NCBI RefSeq assembly: GCF_022869165.1
Contig: NZ_CP094929.1
Coordinates: forward strand, 2,604,001 to 2,668,000
Origin: Sphaerochaeta associata
GTDB taxonomy: Bacteria > Spirochaetota > Spirochaetia > Sphaerochaetales > Sphaerochaetaceae
DNA length: 64,000 bases
Reading direction: 5' to 3'
In this document: positions 51,824 to 59,829 of the stretch, piece after piece
Layout of the letters: the number at the start of each line of letters is the position of its first letter
How positions within the stretch are numbered: position 1 is the first letter of the stretch
Notes under the pieces: generated by a model
Database searches by the model: none
What the model saw: the letters and a program-made list of their open reading frames with translations, nothing else
What the model was told of the DNA's origin: nothing
Translations under genes and position numbers: made by a program

Positions 51824-52903
51824 TTACGTTGAGGAGACCTTGGAACGGTACTTTTCCACTTCCCAGTTGCGGATGAAATCAATCATCGGCTCATCCATGA
51901 AAAGAGGTCCTCCGAAGCTCTGTGCATACACGCTTATCGCAACGCTGTCCAGAAAGAGGGGCATCGGCTTCTCGCCCAGCGAGAATACTCCCAGGTTCTG
52001 TACACATACAATCTTCGCCCTCCCGCCGTTTTGCGTTTCGAAAGCCTCGAAAGCCTTCGCCACATCTTCGTTTTCTCCAACCCAAAGCGGCTTGAACCCG
52101 GCATAGACGATATGGTCGGGCGTGAAGGAGGAGGAAACATCGACGAATGAAGCCTCGTCCTTGAGGCAGCGCTCATACTCCTTGTTCATGGCAAAGAGGA
52201 TTCTCTCGCTTGTATAGCGACCGAGCACATGCTTTACAGCCTCAACCTTGGCCTGATCAGAAGCGACAGGTGTAAAATCAGGTTTTCGCACCAATACCGA
52301 TTCTATACGACCCATCACGCTCTCATACTGAGAGGCAATCTCCTCAAGAGTTGCCCCCCCGACAAAAATGCCGTGGTTCTGCAGGAAAATCAGGGAACAC
52401 ACCGCTCCGGTCTGCTTGGTATGGACGGCCATCCTCTCTCGCACGATATTGGCAAGGATGAAGCCGGGCTTGACCAATTCAATCCAGAGGGCTTCAGGGA
52501 AAAGTCTTTCTACGGCGGATTTTCCTTCCTTGGCGCAGGTCACCCCGTTGACCATGGCAGGATGCAGATGCACCACATAGTCAAACGGCAGCAAAGCGTG
52601 AAGCAACGCCTCGACCGACGGGCGGGCGGTCTCGCCTTCCAGGCGGCAGGCCATCATGTCCTTCAACACCTCATCTTCCCGCGTATCGTCATCCTGACTG
52701 TACTGCTTGCACCATATGCCTTCCATTTTGGCAAGGTCCATGCGTACAAAGCCCGATTTTCCAATGGTTCCCAGTGCATGCCCGCTGGCCTTCACATACA
52801 TGACTCCCTGCTCCTTACAGGAGGTGTTTCCACCTCCAAGCAGGACAAATGAAGCATCCGAGCCATACCGGCGCGAATGCTCGATCAATGTTTGCAAACT
52901 CAT
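51824..52903 (-). CDS. class II aldolase, stand-alone rhamnulose-1-phosphate aldolase type
   Basis: This 359-residue protein corresponds to the N-terminal aldolase part of the bifunctional rhamnulose-1-phosphate aldolase/lactaldehyde dehydrogenases (B. subtilis YuxG type). Seen are LGGGNTSCKEQGVMYVKASG, RPSVEALLHALLPFDYVVHL followed by HP (zinc His pair), and LIFLQNHGIFVGGATLEE. The expected product is dihydroxyacetone phosphate plus L-lactaldehyde. It stops at NWEVEKYRSK, where the fused enzymes cross into their SDR half. Its start overlaps the rhaA stop and its stop abuts the BASS gene. Confidence 0.83.
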   Translation of the reverse strand: MSLQTLIEHSRRYGSDASFVLLGGGNTSCKEQGVMYVKASGHALGTIGKSGFVRMDLAKMEGIWCKQYSQDDDTREDEVLKDMMACRLEGETARPSVEALLHALLPFDYVVHLHPAMVNGVTCAKEGKSAVERLFPEALWIELVKPGFILANIVRERMAVHTKQTGAVCSLIFLQNHGIFVGGATLEEIASQYESVMGRIESVLVRKPDFTPVASDQAKVEAVKHVLGRYTSERILFAMNKEYERCLKDEASFVDVSSSFTPDHIVYAGFKPLWVGENEDVAKAFEAFETQNGGRAKIVCVQNLGVFSLGEKPMPLFLDSVAISVYAQSFGGPLFMDEPMIDFIRNWEVEKYRSKVSST

Positions 52904-54150
52904 GACCGCTCCTTCAGAACGCTCTCTTCGTAGTCGCTGATAATGTCGATCAGCTTGCTCTCCTGCGGAGCATTGAACCGGGTGCAGAACTCATTCCAAA
53001 CCGCGCCGAAGGGCAATACGCTCTGCAGCTCCAGCAGTGCCATCGTTGCATACCCGTTTCCCGACTCCTCGTATTCTATCAGCTGGTCGATCGGCTCAAG
53101 CAAGGCGAAAAGCAGGGCTTTACGCATGGCGCGGATACCGGTGACCCAGGCCCCGATGCGATTGATCGAAGCATCAAAGAAATCCAAGCCGATGTGTGTG
53201 GATTCAAGCTTGCCGCTGCGAACCAACTCCTCGGCAACCATCTTCACCTTGTCGTTGAACAACACCACATGGTCGCTGTCCCAGTGCATAGGCCTGCTTA
53301 CATGCAGAAGCACCTCGTCATCAAAGAGAAGAATGGAAGAAAGCTTGTCGGAAATATCCTCTTCAGTGTGAAAATGCCCCATATCGATGCACAGCATCTT
53401 GTTGTTTCGCGCAGCATAGTTCATATAGAACTCGTGCGAGCCCACTACGAAGGATTCACTGCCGATGCCGAACAGCTTGGTCTCCAATGCATCGCGCATA
53501 TACTCTGAGGGATACTCGGTTTGGAAAATCTCGTCCAGGCTCTCTTTGAGAATCGAGCGGTATCCGAACTTGTCCACGGTATGGTTCTTGGCCCCGTCGG
53601 GCACCCAGGTGTCCAGAATGCAGGGAGAACCCATCTGCTGTCCGATCCAGGATGCAATCTTTCTACAGCGCTTGGCGTGCTCGATCCAGAAACGGCGTAT
53701 TCTCTCGTCCTTACTGGAGAGGGTATACCCGTCGTCGGCCATCGGGTGGCTGAAGAAGGTGCCGTTGAAATCAAAGGCAACCCCTACTTTCTTGCCCCAC
53801 TCCACCCAACCTTGGAAATGTGCTTCCTCGATCTGGTCGCGGTCGACGAAGGCCGAACCGAATTCGCCATAGCTTGCATGAAGATTCACCCGGTGGGTGC
53901 CGGGTACGAGAGAGAGCACTTTCTCCAGGTCCGAACGCAGCTGCCCAATGGTTTTTGCCTTGCCGGGATAGTTGCCGGTGGTTTGAATGCCGCCGCCGCC
54001 CAGTTCAGCATCGGGTCGTTCAAAGCCCCCTACATCGTCGCCCTGCCAGCAATGGATCGAGATGGGAATTGCCGCAAGCTGTTCCAATACCTCATCGGTA
54101 TTCACGCCATACTCGGCGTATATGGTTTTGGCTACTTCATACTCTGACAT
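52900..54150 (-). CDS. rhaA: L-rhamnose isomerase
   Basis: This 416-residue isomerase converts L-rhamnose to L-rhamnulose and matches E. coli RhaA (419 residues) along its length: ISIHCWQGDDVGGFERP, GGIQTTGNYPGKAKT, LNLHASY-like VNLHASYGEF, the metal-site segment CIDMGHFHTEEDISDKLSS, and LHVSRPMHWDSDHVVLF. ATG at 54150 follows GAGGAGG with 6 bases between; five upstream codons are discarded. It heads the rhaA-aldolase-BASS unit and diverges from the AraC activator, sharing the regulator box. Confidence 0.95.
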   Translation of the reverse strand: MSEYEVAKTIYAEYGVNTDEVLEQLAAIPISIHCWQGDDVGGFERPDAELGGGGIQTTGNYPGKAKTIGQLRSDLEKVLSLVPGTHRVNLHASYGEFGSAFVDRDQIEEAHFQGWVEWGKKVGVAFDFNGTFFSHPMADDGYTLSSKDERIRRFWIEHAKRCRKIASWIGQQMGSPCILDTWVPDGAKNHTVDKFGYRSILKESLDEIFQTEYPSEYMRDALETKLFGIGSESFVVGSHEFYMNYAARNNKMLCIDMGHFHTEEDISDKLSSILLFDDEVLLHVSRPMHWDSDHVVLFNDKVKMVAEELVRSGKLESTHIGLDFFDASINRIGAWVTGIRAMRKALLFALLEPIDQLIEYEESGNGYATMALLELQSVLPFGAVWNEFCTRFNAPQESKLIDIISDYEESVLKERS

Positions 54151-54187
54151 GATAGGCCTCCTCAAGTACGTTGCACTATATACAATA

Positions 54188-54251
54188 GTGTGACATTTTT
54201 CTAAAGATTTACCTTGACAGAATAGTCAATTTCTAGCACGATTTTATCATG
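54188..54251. promoter_or_regulatory. rhamnose regulator box, copy at rhaA/AraC-regulator
   Basis: GTGTGACA (54188-54195), 26 bases, then ATAGTCA (54222) through ATTTTATCATG (54251), the same arrangement and spacing as at 50735-50798. The rhaA transcript starts on the GTGTGACA side, where TATATA on the minus strand can act as -10. The final ATG of the box is the first possible start of the divergent regulator, which may therefore control itself. Confidence 0.75.
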
Positions 54252-55115
54252 TCGAGTTTCACCCTGTCCGAATCCATGTTCTTCCGGGAAAACCGTCTTC
54301 CCATCAAGGTGCTGCTTCGGGACCCGGAAATTCCCTTCTCCTTGCACAGCCACGATTTCTATGAGCTTGTGGTAGTGGTTTCAGGGAAAGGCACCCATCT
54401 CTTGTCCAATGACAGCCGGCATTTGCAGGAAGGCATGGTATTCTTCATCAAGCCGGGGACGGCCCACGGCTATACGGATATTGACAATCTCGTTCTCTAC
54501 GATGTCCTGATCGGGCGTAAAGCCCTCAGCGGTCACCTCAGCGACCTGAGCGAGGTTTCCGGCTTTCAGGAAGTCTTTTTACAAAGCAATGGTGAAATAC
54601 CTTTGGTGCGAATGAACTGCCACCAGATTGCGGAAATCATCGCCCTGGTCAGTGCAATAAAGGAAGAGTCAGAAAAACTGGATTACGGCAACGGGGCTTC
54701 AGCGATGGCCTACTCCAAGCTGCTTCAGCTCTTGATCCTCATCAGTCGCTTCCACACCGCCCGAAAAGGAGGCGTGTTCCAGCCCGACCAACGCCTGGAG
54801 CGGGTCATCGCCTTCATGGAACAAAATATCGACCGGAGTCTTTCATTGGAGGAGTTGGTCGCCTATTCCAACATGAGCGCGAGCACGCTCAACCGACAAT
54901 TCAAGCTCTCAACCGGCTGGTCGCCGGTAGATTTTCACATCCACCGGCGCATCGCCTTTGCCTCCACATTGCTGCTCACCACAAACCTGAGCATCGAGCG
55001 CATCAGTGAAAAAACAGGCTTTTCCGATGCCAATTACTTTGCCAGGCAGTTCAGAAACCACATGCAGATGAGCCCGAGGCAGTATAAACAGCTGTGGACG
55101 ACCCCCCATCCTTGA
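54249..55115 (+). CDS. AraC-family activator, RhaS/RhaR-like
   Basis: This 288-residue regulator has an N-terminal cupin sensor resembling E. coli RhaS/RhaR (HSHDFYELVVVVSGKGTH, MVFFIKPGTAHGYTDIDNL). The C-terminal double HTH reads LSLEELVAYSNMSASTLNRQ and IERISEKTGFSDANYFARQF. It is the probable rhamnose-responsive activator of rhaA and the rhaS operon. The start is open: ATG at 54249 lies inside the regulator box and ATG at 54276 begins MFFRENRLP, the stretch that aligns with relatives; neither has a Shine-Dalgarno sequence. It abuts the converging fucU gene. Confidence 0.88.
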   Translation: MSSFTLSESMFFRENRLPIKVLLRDPEIPFSLHSHDFYELVVVVSGKGTHLLSNDSRHLQEGMVFFIKPGTAHGYTDIDNLVLYDVLIGRKALSGHLSDLSEVSGFQEVFLQSNGEIPLVRMNCHQIAEIIALVSAIKEESEKLDYGNGASAMAYSKLLQLLILISRFHTARKGGVFQPDQRLERVIAFMEQNIDRSLSLEELVAYSNMSASTLNRQFKLSTGWSPVDFHIHRRIAFASTLLLTTNLSIERISEKTGFSDANYFARQFRNHMQMSPRQYKQLWTTPHP

Positions 55116-55541
55116 TCAGACCACTACGCCTTTCTTGAGAATGATGTTTGCGTACAGCGCCGATTCCCCGGTAGCTACGACGGCATACGCCTTGCGGCTG
55201 CGCTCATAGAAGGCAAACCGTTCCAGATGTTCAAAGCCCTTGAATGCAGGATCGCCGGCCTTGGCTATGGTCTCATACGATGCCCAAATCGGAGTTTGGA
55301 CAGTGTCGCCGGCAACCTTCTCCATCAAGAACGCATTGGGGGCATAGCTGTCCAAGGGGAAAAGTTGAAGGACGGCCTTCAGAATTTCTTCGACACCATG
55401 ACCGTCGAGGCGAACCACACGACTGTTCATCGAAGCAGCGGGAAAGTTTCCATCACCGATGACCAATTCATCACCGTGACCCATCTCCATGAGAATCTTC
55501 AAGAGTTCGGGACTCAGAATGGAAGGAATAGTTTTCAGCAT
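55116..55541 (-). CDS. fucU: L-fucose mutarotase
   Basis: This is a 141-residue member of the RbsD/FucU family that interconverts fucose anomers. His22 in EMGHGDELVIGDGNFPA matches the catalytic His of E. coli FucU, and the C-terminus YANIILKKGVV completes the site. It belongs to FucU rather than RbsD by the FPAASM segment and its neighbour fucI. AGGAG precedes the ATG at 55541. It diverges from fucI across 101 bases that hold a LacI-type operator, so both are probably controlled together. Confidence 0.9.
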   Translation of the reverse strand: MLKTIPSILSPELLKILMEMGHGDELVIGDGNFPAASMNSRVVRLDGHGVEEILKAVLQLFPLDSYAPNAFLMEKVAGDTVQTPIWASYETIAKAGDPAFKGFEHLERFAFYERSRKAYAVVATGESALYANIILKKGVVV

Positions 55542-55564
55542 AGGACGCTCCTGTACAATTTGGA

Positions 55565-55593
55565 TTGCAATTGCCTCAATCGTGTGCCATACT
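55565..55593 (+). promoter_or_regulatory. promoter of fucI
   Basis: TTGCAA (55565-55570) and CATACT (55588-55593) are 17 bases apart. The operator at 55602-55615 would cover the first transcribed bases, a typical repression position. Confidence 0.6.
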
Positions 55594-55601
55594 ACACATG
55601 A

Positions 55602-55615
55602 TGTAAACGATTACA
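55602..55615. promoter_or_regulatory. LacI-type operator at fucI
   Basis: TGTAAACGATTACA keeps the TGTAAACG half and TTACA end of the palindrome TGTAAACGTTTACA at 34313, differing at one base. It lies between the fucI promoter and its ribosome site. Confidence 0.65.
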
Positions 55616-55642
55616 TTCCTATCATATACCAAGGGGGACAAT

Positions 55643-57469
55643 ATGGCAAATATATCTGGAATGAAAAATGTAGGTCCTGAGAAGCGTTACGCTTCCTCAC
55701 TTCCCAAGATCGGAATCAGGCCGGTTATCGACGGAAGACAGAGGGGTGTGCGCGAGTCGCTTGAAGATCAGACCATGAACATGGCCAAGGCGGCTGCAAA
55801 GCTGATCAGCGACAATGTGTTCCATGGAACCGGAGAGCGTGTTGAATGCGTCATCGCCGACACCACCATCGGCCGCGTCCGCGAGAGTGCAGACTGTGCC
55901 GAGAAGTTTGCCAGGGAAGGGGTTGCAGTAACCTTGACCGTTACCCCCTGCTGGTGCTATGGAACGGAAACTTTCGACATCGATCCGATGACCATAAAGG
56001 CTGTCTGGGGTTTCAACGGCACCGAACGGCCGGGTGCCGTGTACCTTGCGGCGGTACTTGCCGCCCATACCCAGAAAGGCCTGCCCGCGTTCGGCATCTA
56101 CGGTCGCGATGTGCAGGACAACAGCGACACATCCATTCCCGATGATGTTTCAGAGAAAATCCTCCGTTTCGCCCGTGCAGCCCTTGCAGTGGCTACCATG
56201 AGAGGCAAGAGCTACTTGTCCATCGGCGGCATGTCAATGGGCATCGCAGGTTCGCTGGTCGACCAGGACCTGCTGCAGAGCTATCTGGGCATGAGAACCG
56301 AAGTCGTCGACATGTGCGAGATCGAACGGCGCATCGCCGAAGAAATCTACGACCCCGAGGAGTACAAGAAAGCCATTGCATGGGTTCGTGAGAACTGTAT
56401 TCAGGCCGAGGATACCGTCAACGCTCCTGAAAACCGCAGAAGCGAAGAGCAGTTGAAAAAGGATTGGGAATACTGCACCAAGATGACCATGATCGGCCGC
56501 GACCTCATGATTGGAAACAAGAAGCTCGAAAAGCTTGGATTCAAGGAAGAGGCTCTCGGTCACAACGCCCTGTTTGCAGGCTTCCAAGGCCAGAGACAGT
56601 GGACCGACCACTGGCCCAACGGTGATTTCATGGAGACCATGCTCACCACCAGCTTCGACTGGAACGGAATCCGCGAGCCCTACATCATGGCCACCGAGAA
56701 CGACCACCTCAACGGCATCGCCATGCTCTTCTGCAAGCTTTTGACCAACCGAGCGGCAATCTTCAGCGATGTTCGCACCTACTGGAGTCCCAATGCCGTC
56801 GAGCGTGTGACCGGTTGGAAGCCAGAAGGCTTGGCCAAGGATGGATTCATCCACCTCATCAACAGCGGTGCCACGACCTTGGATGCCGCCGGGCAGATGA
56901 AGAACAAAAAGGGCGGGAGCGAGATGAAGCATTATTGGGAAATCACCGAGGAGGATGTAAGAAAGACCCTCGAGAATACCCGCTTCAGTGTTGCAAACTG
57001 CGGCTATTTCCGCGGCGGCGGATTCAGCTCCACCTTCCTCAGCGAGGGGGGCATGCCGCTGACCATGGTTCGCGTCAATCTGGTCAAGGGCGTCGGCCCG
57101 GTACTGCAGCTCGCAGAAGGCTGGACCTGCGAAGTCCCCGAGCAGGTTTTCGATACCATCAACAAGCGGACCGACCAGACTTGGCCGACCACGTGGTTCG
57201 TGCCCAGGACCGATGGCAAGGATGGTCCGTTCAAGGACGTATATTCGGTGATGGCGAACTGGGGAGCCAACCATGGCGCACTCAGCTACGGACACTTCGG
57301 CGCCGACTTGATCACCCTCTGCTCGATGCTGCGCATCCCTGTATGCATGCACAACGTTGAAGAGGACCAAATCTTCCGCCCCAGTGCCTGGTCGATGCTC
57401 GGCATGGACAAGGAAGGAGCAGACTTCCGCGCCTGCTCCACCTTCGGCCCGTTGTACGGCAAGTATTGA
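55643..57469 (+). CDS. fucI: L-fucose isomerase
   Basis: This 608-residue manganese isomerase converts L-fucose to L-fuculose; it can also act on D-arabinose. It matches E. coli Fuc[29 protein letters not shown], the metal ligands around [11 protein letters not shown] (Glu/Asp), [13 protein letters not shown], and His in [18 protein letters not shown] precedes the ATG at 55643. It is monocistronic, ending at a strong terminator. No fuculose-1-phosphate aldolase or dedicated fuculokinase was found nearby; the aldolase and kinase of the rhamnose island may serve or the rest lies outside. Confidence 0.96.
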   Translation: MANISGMKNVGPEKRYASSLPKIGIRPVIDGRQRGVRESLEDQTMNMAKAAAKLISDNVFHGTGERVECVIADTTIGRVRESADCAEKFAREGVAVTLTVTPCWCYGTETFDIDPMTIKAVWGFNGTERPGAVYLAAVLAAHTQKGLPAFGIYGRDVQDNSDTSIPDDVSEKILRFARAALAVATMRGKSYLSIGGMSMGIAGSLVDQDLLQSYLGMRTEVVDMCEIERRIAEEIYDPEEYKKAIAWVRENCIQAEDTVNAPENRRSEEQLKKDWEYCTKMTMIGRDLMIGNKKLEKLGFKEEALGHNALFAGFQGQRQWTDHWPNGDFMETMLTTSFDWNGIREPYIMATENDHLNGIAMLFCKLLTNRAAIFSDVRTYWSPNAVERVTGWKPEGLAKDGFIHLINSGATTLDAAGQMKNKKGGSEMKHYWEITEEDVRKTLENTRFSVANCGYFRGGGFSSTFLSEGGMPLTMVRVNLVKGVGPVLQLAEGWTCEVPEQVFDTINKRTDQTWPTTWFVPRTDGKDGPFKDVYSVMANWGANHGALSYGHFGADLITLCSMLRIPVCMHNVEEDQIFRPSAWSMLGMDKEGADFRACSTFGPLYGKY

Positions 57470-57489
57470 TCAGCGTAACACTTCGTGTG

Positions 57490-57522
57490 CAGGGTCGGCG
57501 GTTGTGCCGGCCCTGTTTTTTT
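57490..57522 (+). terminator. Rho-independent terminator after fucI
   Basis: CAGGGTCGGC (57490-57499) pairs with GCCGGCCCTG (57506-57515), with one G-U pair, followed by seven T residues. Confidence 0.88.
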
Positions 57523-57598
57523 CGAAGGTGGTCGAAATGCATGCTTTTGCCTGTACAAGCAGTACAACCAGGATTATGCTACACAACTGGAGAAATGT

Positions 57599-58831
57599 AT
57601 GGAAACAATGATTACTGCATGGAAGGAAGACCTTGCCCGTCAAGGGAAAACCGAGCAACAAATTGAGATTGTGGCGCAAGAGCAGCAGGCATCTGCTTCA
57701 CAATTGCAGGAGTACCTTGATCAAGAGGAAGCAGAGCTGGTCTCCCTCAAGCGCATGGGCGCAAGGTTTGAGCTGGTAAGCCAGGCAAATGGTGCAACCT
57801 TGCACACCAAGGCTCTGATCCTGCTGGCCATCCAGTTTGCCATCTCCCGACTGCCCTCTCTCTTCGGCTTTCCCGTCACCGACGCCTCATTACCCTATTA
57901 CCTGCTGAATGTCTCATTCCTTGTCTTTCCCTTCATGGCAATCTATCTCTCCCGTAATTGGAACAAGCAGATCCTCATCTACCTTGGGGCGCTTGCCTTG
58001 CTCTGCCTTGTGGTGAATCTTCAGCAGGCGAACAAGGCTGTCGTCAAGGAAACAACCTTCATTCTCAGCTCCCTTCACCTGCCTCTGCTCGGAATCCTCA
58101 GCCTCGTAATGTTTCAAACACCACAAACATTCAGCCAAAAACTCAGCCGGCACCTGCGCTTCATCGGCGAGGCAGGCTTACTCACCTTCCTGCTCTGCTG
58201 TGCCACCTTTGTGGTGATGATGCTCTCGGTCACCCTCTTTGAGACGATAGGCATCCGGATCGAGGATGGCGTGGCTCAGTTCCTGGTCACATCAATCCTG
58301 CCGTTGCTGCCCTTGCTTGCCGTGCATCTGGTCACCGTCAAGGGCCGGAAGCTGGGACAGCTGACCCGTCTGCTCGCCTCACTGTTCCTGCCGGTATTCA
58401 CTGCAGTAATGCTCATATTCCTTGCATTCATGGTGCTCGAAGGAACAGCCGTCAAAGAAGATCGCACGCTGCTGCTCGCCATCGACCTGCTGCTTGCATT
58501 GCTGCTGTTGATGATTCTCTATGCAACGGACCTTCTGGAAGAAGAGCAGAACTCCCGCTTCTGGCGCATGATGGTCTTGGTCTCATCCATAACGGCGCTT
58601 GTACTTGACTGCGTCGCCTTGGCGGCCATCGGCACGCGCCTGCTTTCCTATGGAGTGAGTGCGAACCGCCTGGCCGTACTGGCCGAAAACCTACTCCTCT
58701 TTGCCAATTTGGTGGCTCTGGTGGTCACCTTGGGGAGGCGACGGTCGACGGCAAGAATCCAGGCAGTGTTCCTTTGCATCTATGCTGCTTGGTTTTCCTG
58801 TGTCATCCTGTTCTTCCCCATCATCTTCTAG
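57599..58831 (+). CDS. polytopic membrane protein, DUF4153-like
   Basis: This 410-residue protein has a charged N-terminal part of about 65 residues, Glu/Gln-rich and likely coiled coil (QIEIVAQEQQASASQLQEYL). About ten hydrophobic helices follow. The arrangement resembles the DUF4153 family of uncharacterised membrane proteins; that is a loose match. ATG at 57599 lies eight bases from GGAG; the frame opens 38 codons earlier within the fucI terminator, which rules out the longer form. It stands alone, ending 4 bases into the converging reductase gene. No function can be given. Confidence 0.72.
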   Translation: METMITAWKEDLARQGKTEQQIEIVAQEQQASASQLQEYLDQEEAELVSLKRMGARFELVSQANGATLHTKALILLAIQFAISRLPSLFGFPVTDASLPYYLLNVSFLVFPFMAIYLSRNWNKQILIYLGALALLCLVVNLQQANKAVVKETTFILSSLHLPLLGILSLVMFQTPQTFSQKLSRHLRFIGEAGLLTFLLCCATFVVMMLSVTLFETIGIRIEDGVAQFLVTSILPLLPLLAVHLVTVKGRKLGQLTRLLASLFLPVFTAVMLIFLAFMVLEGTAVKEDRTLLLAIDLLLALLLLMILYATDLLEEEQNSRFWRMMVLVSSITALVLDCVALAAIGTRLLSYGVSANRLAVLAENLLLFANLVALVVTLGRRRSTARIQAVFLCIYAAWFSCVILFFPIIF

Positions 58832-59829
58832 AGGCTCAGAATCTCCTGCCACACCCGCTCATCAATGGGAATACCCTCCCTGAGGTTCTCCTCCTTGATG
58901 CGGGTGCGCAACTGGCCGGGAAAGCGTACCGCAGCCGCTCCATCCGCCACCTCGGAATTCTGAAGATCCTCAAGACTTGCATGAATTTCCGCCTCAATCC
59001 GATCGCGGTCGGGAAGAGCTGAAAGATGTATTGCCATGAAAATCTGGCTGACCGAACTCTCCTTGCCCATCCGGCCCAATTGACGGGTGGTATTGCCTCC
59101 GCTGAGGGCGCTTACAATGAGATCGAGGGCAAGGGCAAGGCTGGTTCCCTTCCAGAATCCGATGGGCAGAGGCCGCTTTGAAGAGAGAATCTGCTTCGCA
59201 TCGGTGGTAAGATTTCCATCCCGGTCGTAGCCACCTGGAACCGGAAGGCTCTTGTCCTCACGGGCATAGGTCTCAAGCTTGCCATAGCTGAACAGGCTCA
59301 TTGCAGCATCGACGAGCACCGGCCCGTCCTTTGCAGGAATGCAGAGCACCAAGGGATTGTTGCCGACCTTTGCATCGATGCCGCCCCAAGCGGGCATCAA
59401 GGGCATGGTATTGGTCCAGAGTATGCCGATGCAGTCCGCTTCGGCGGCCATCAGGCCGTAGGTTCCCGGACGCATCCAGTGATTCGTATGAGCCAAGGCG
59501 ACACAGCCGATGGTATGCTGCTTTGCAAGTTCAACGGCACGCTTCATGGCAGCATGGGCATTGAGATTTCCCACCCCCTGCCTCCCGTCCCACCGTTCAA
59601 GAGCACCAAAAGAGGCAACCAACTCGGGTTTTGCGTGCACATCGATGAGACCGTCGTCGATCATCCGAATCATGAACGGAAAGCGATTGGCCCCATGAGT
59701 GTAGACACCTTCGGCCGAAGTCTCCCCGACAAGGTGTGCGCATAGCTTGGCATCCTCTGCATGCATGCCGCGCCCGACCAATACCTTCTCAAATTGTTTC
59801 ACCAGTGTTTCAAAGGGTATCCGCATCAT
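58828..59829 (-). CDS. dlgD: Ldh-type oxidoreductase, 2,3-diketo-L-gulonate reductase-like
   Basis: This 333-residue enzyme of the malate/L-lactate/YiaK dehydrogenase family is NAD(P)-dependent, with a fold distinct from classical lactate dehydrogenases. It tracks E. coli YiaK (DlgD): SAEGVYTHGANRFPFMIRMI (catalytic His), HTNHWMRPGTYGLMAAEADC, ILWTNTMPLMPAWGG, MSLFSYGKLE and LPIGFWKGTSLALALDLI. The family-level call is firm; the exact substrate is less so. The start at 59829 shares its A with the addA stop (TAATG), so the two are translationally coupled although their roles seem unrelated. Confidence 0.85.
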   Translation of the reverse strand: MMRIPFETLVKQFEKVLVGRGMHAEDAKLCAHLVGETSAEGVYTHGANRFPFMIRMIDDGLIDVHAKPELVASFGALERWDGRQGVGNLNAHAAMKRAVELAKQHTIGCVALAHTNHWMRPGTYGLMAAEADCIGILWTNTMPLMPAWGGIDAKVGNNPLVLCIPAKDGPVLVDAAMSLFSYGKLETYAREDKSLPVPGGYDRDGNLTTDAKQILSSKRPLPIGFWKGTSLALALDLIVSALSGGNTTRQLGRMGKESSVSQIFMAIHLSALPDRDRIEAEIHASLEDLQNSEVADGAAAVRFPGQLRTRIKEENLREGIPIDERVWQEILSL

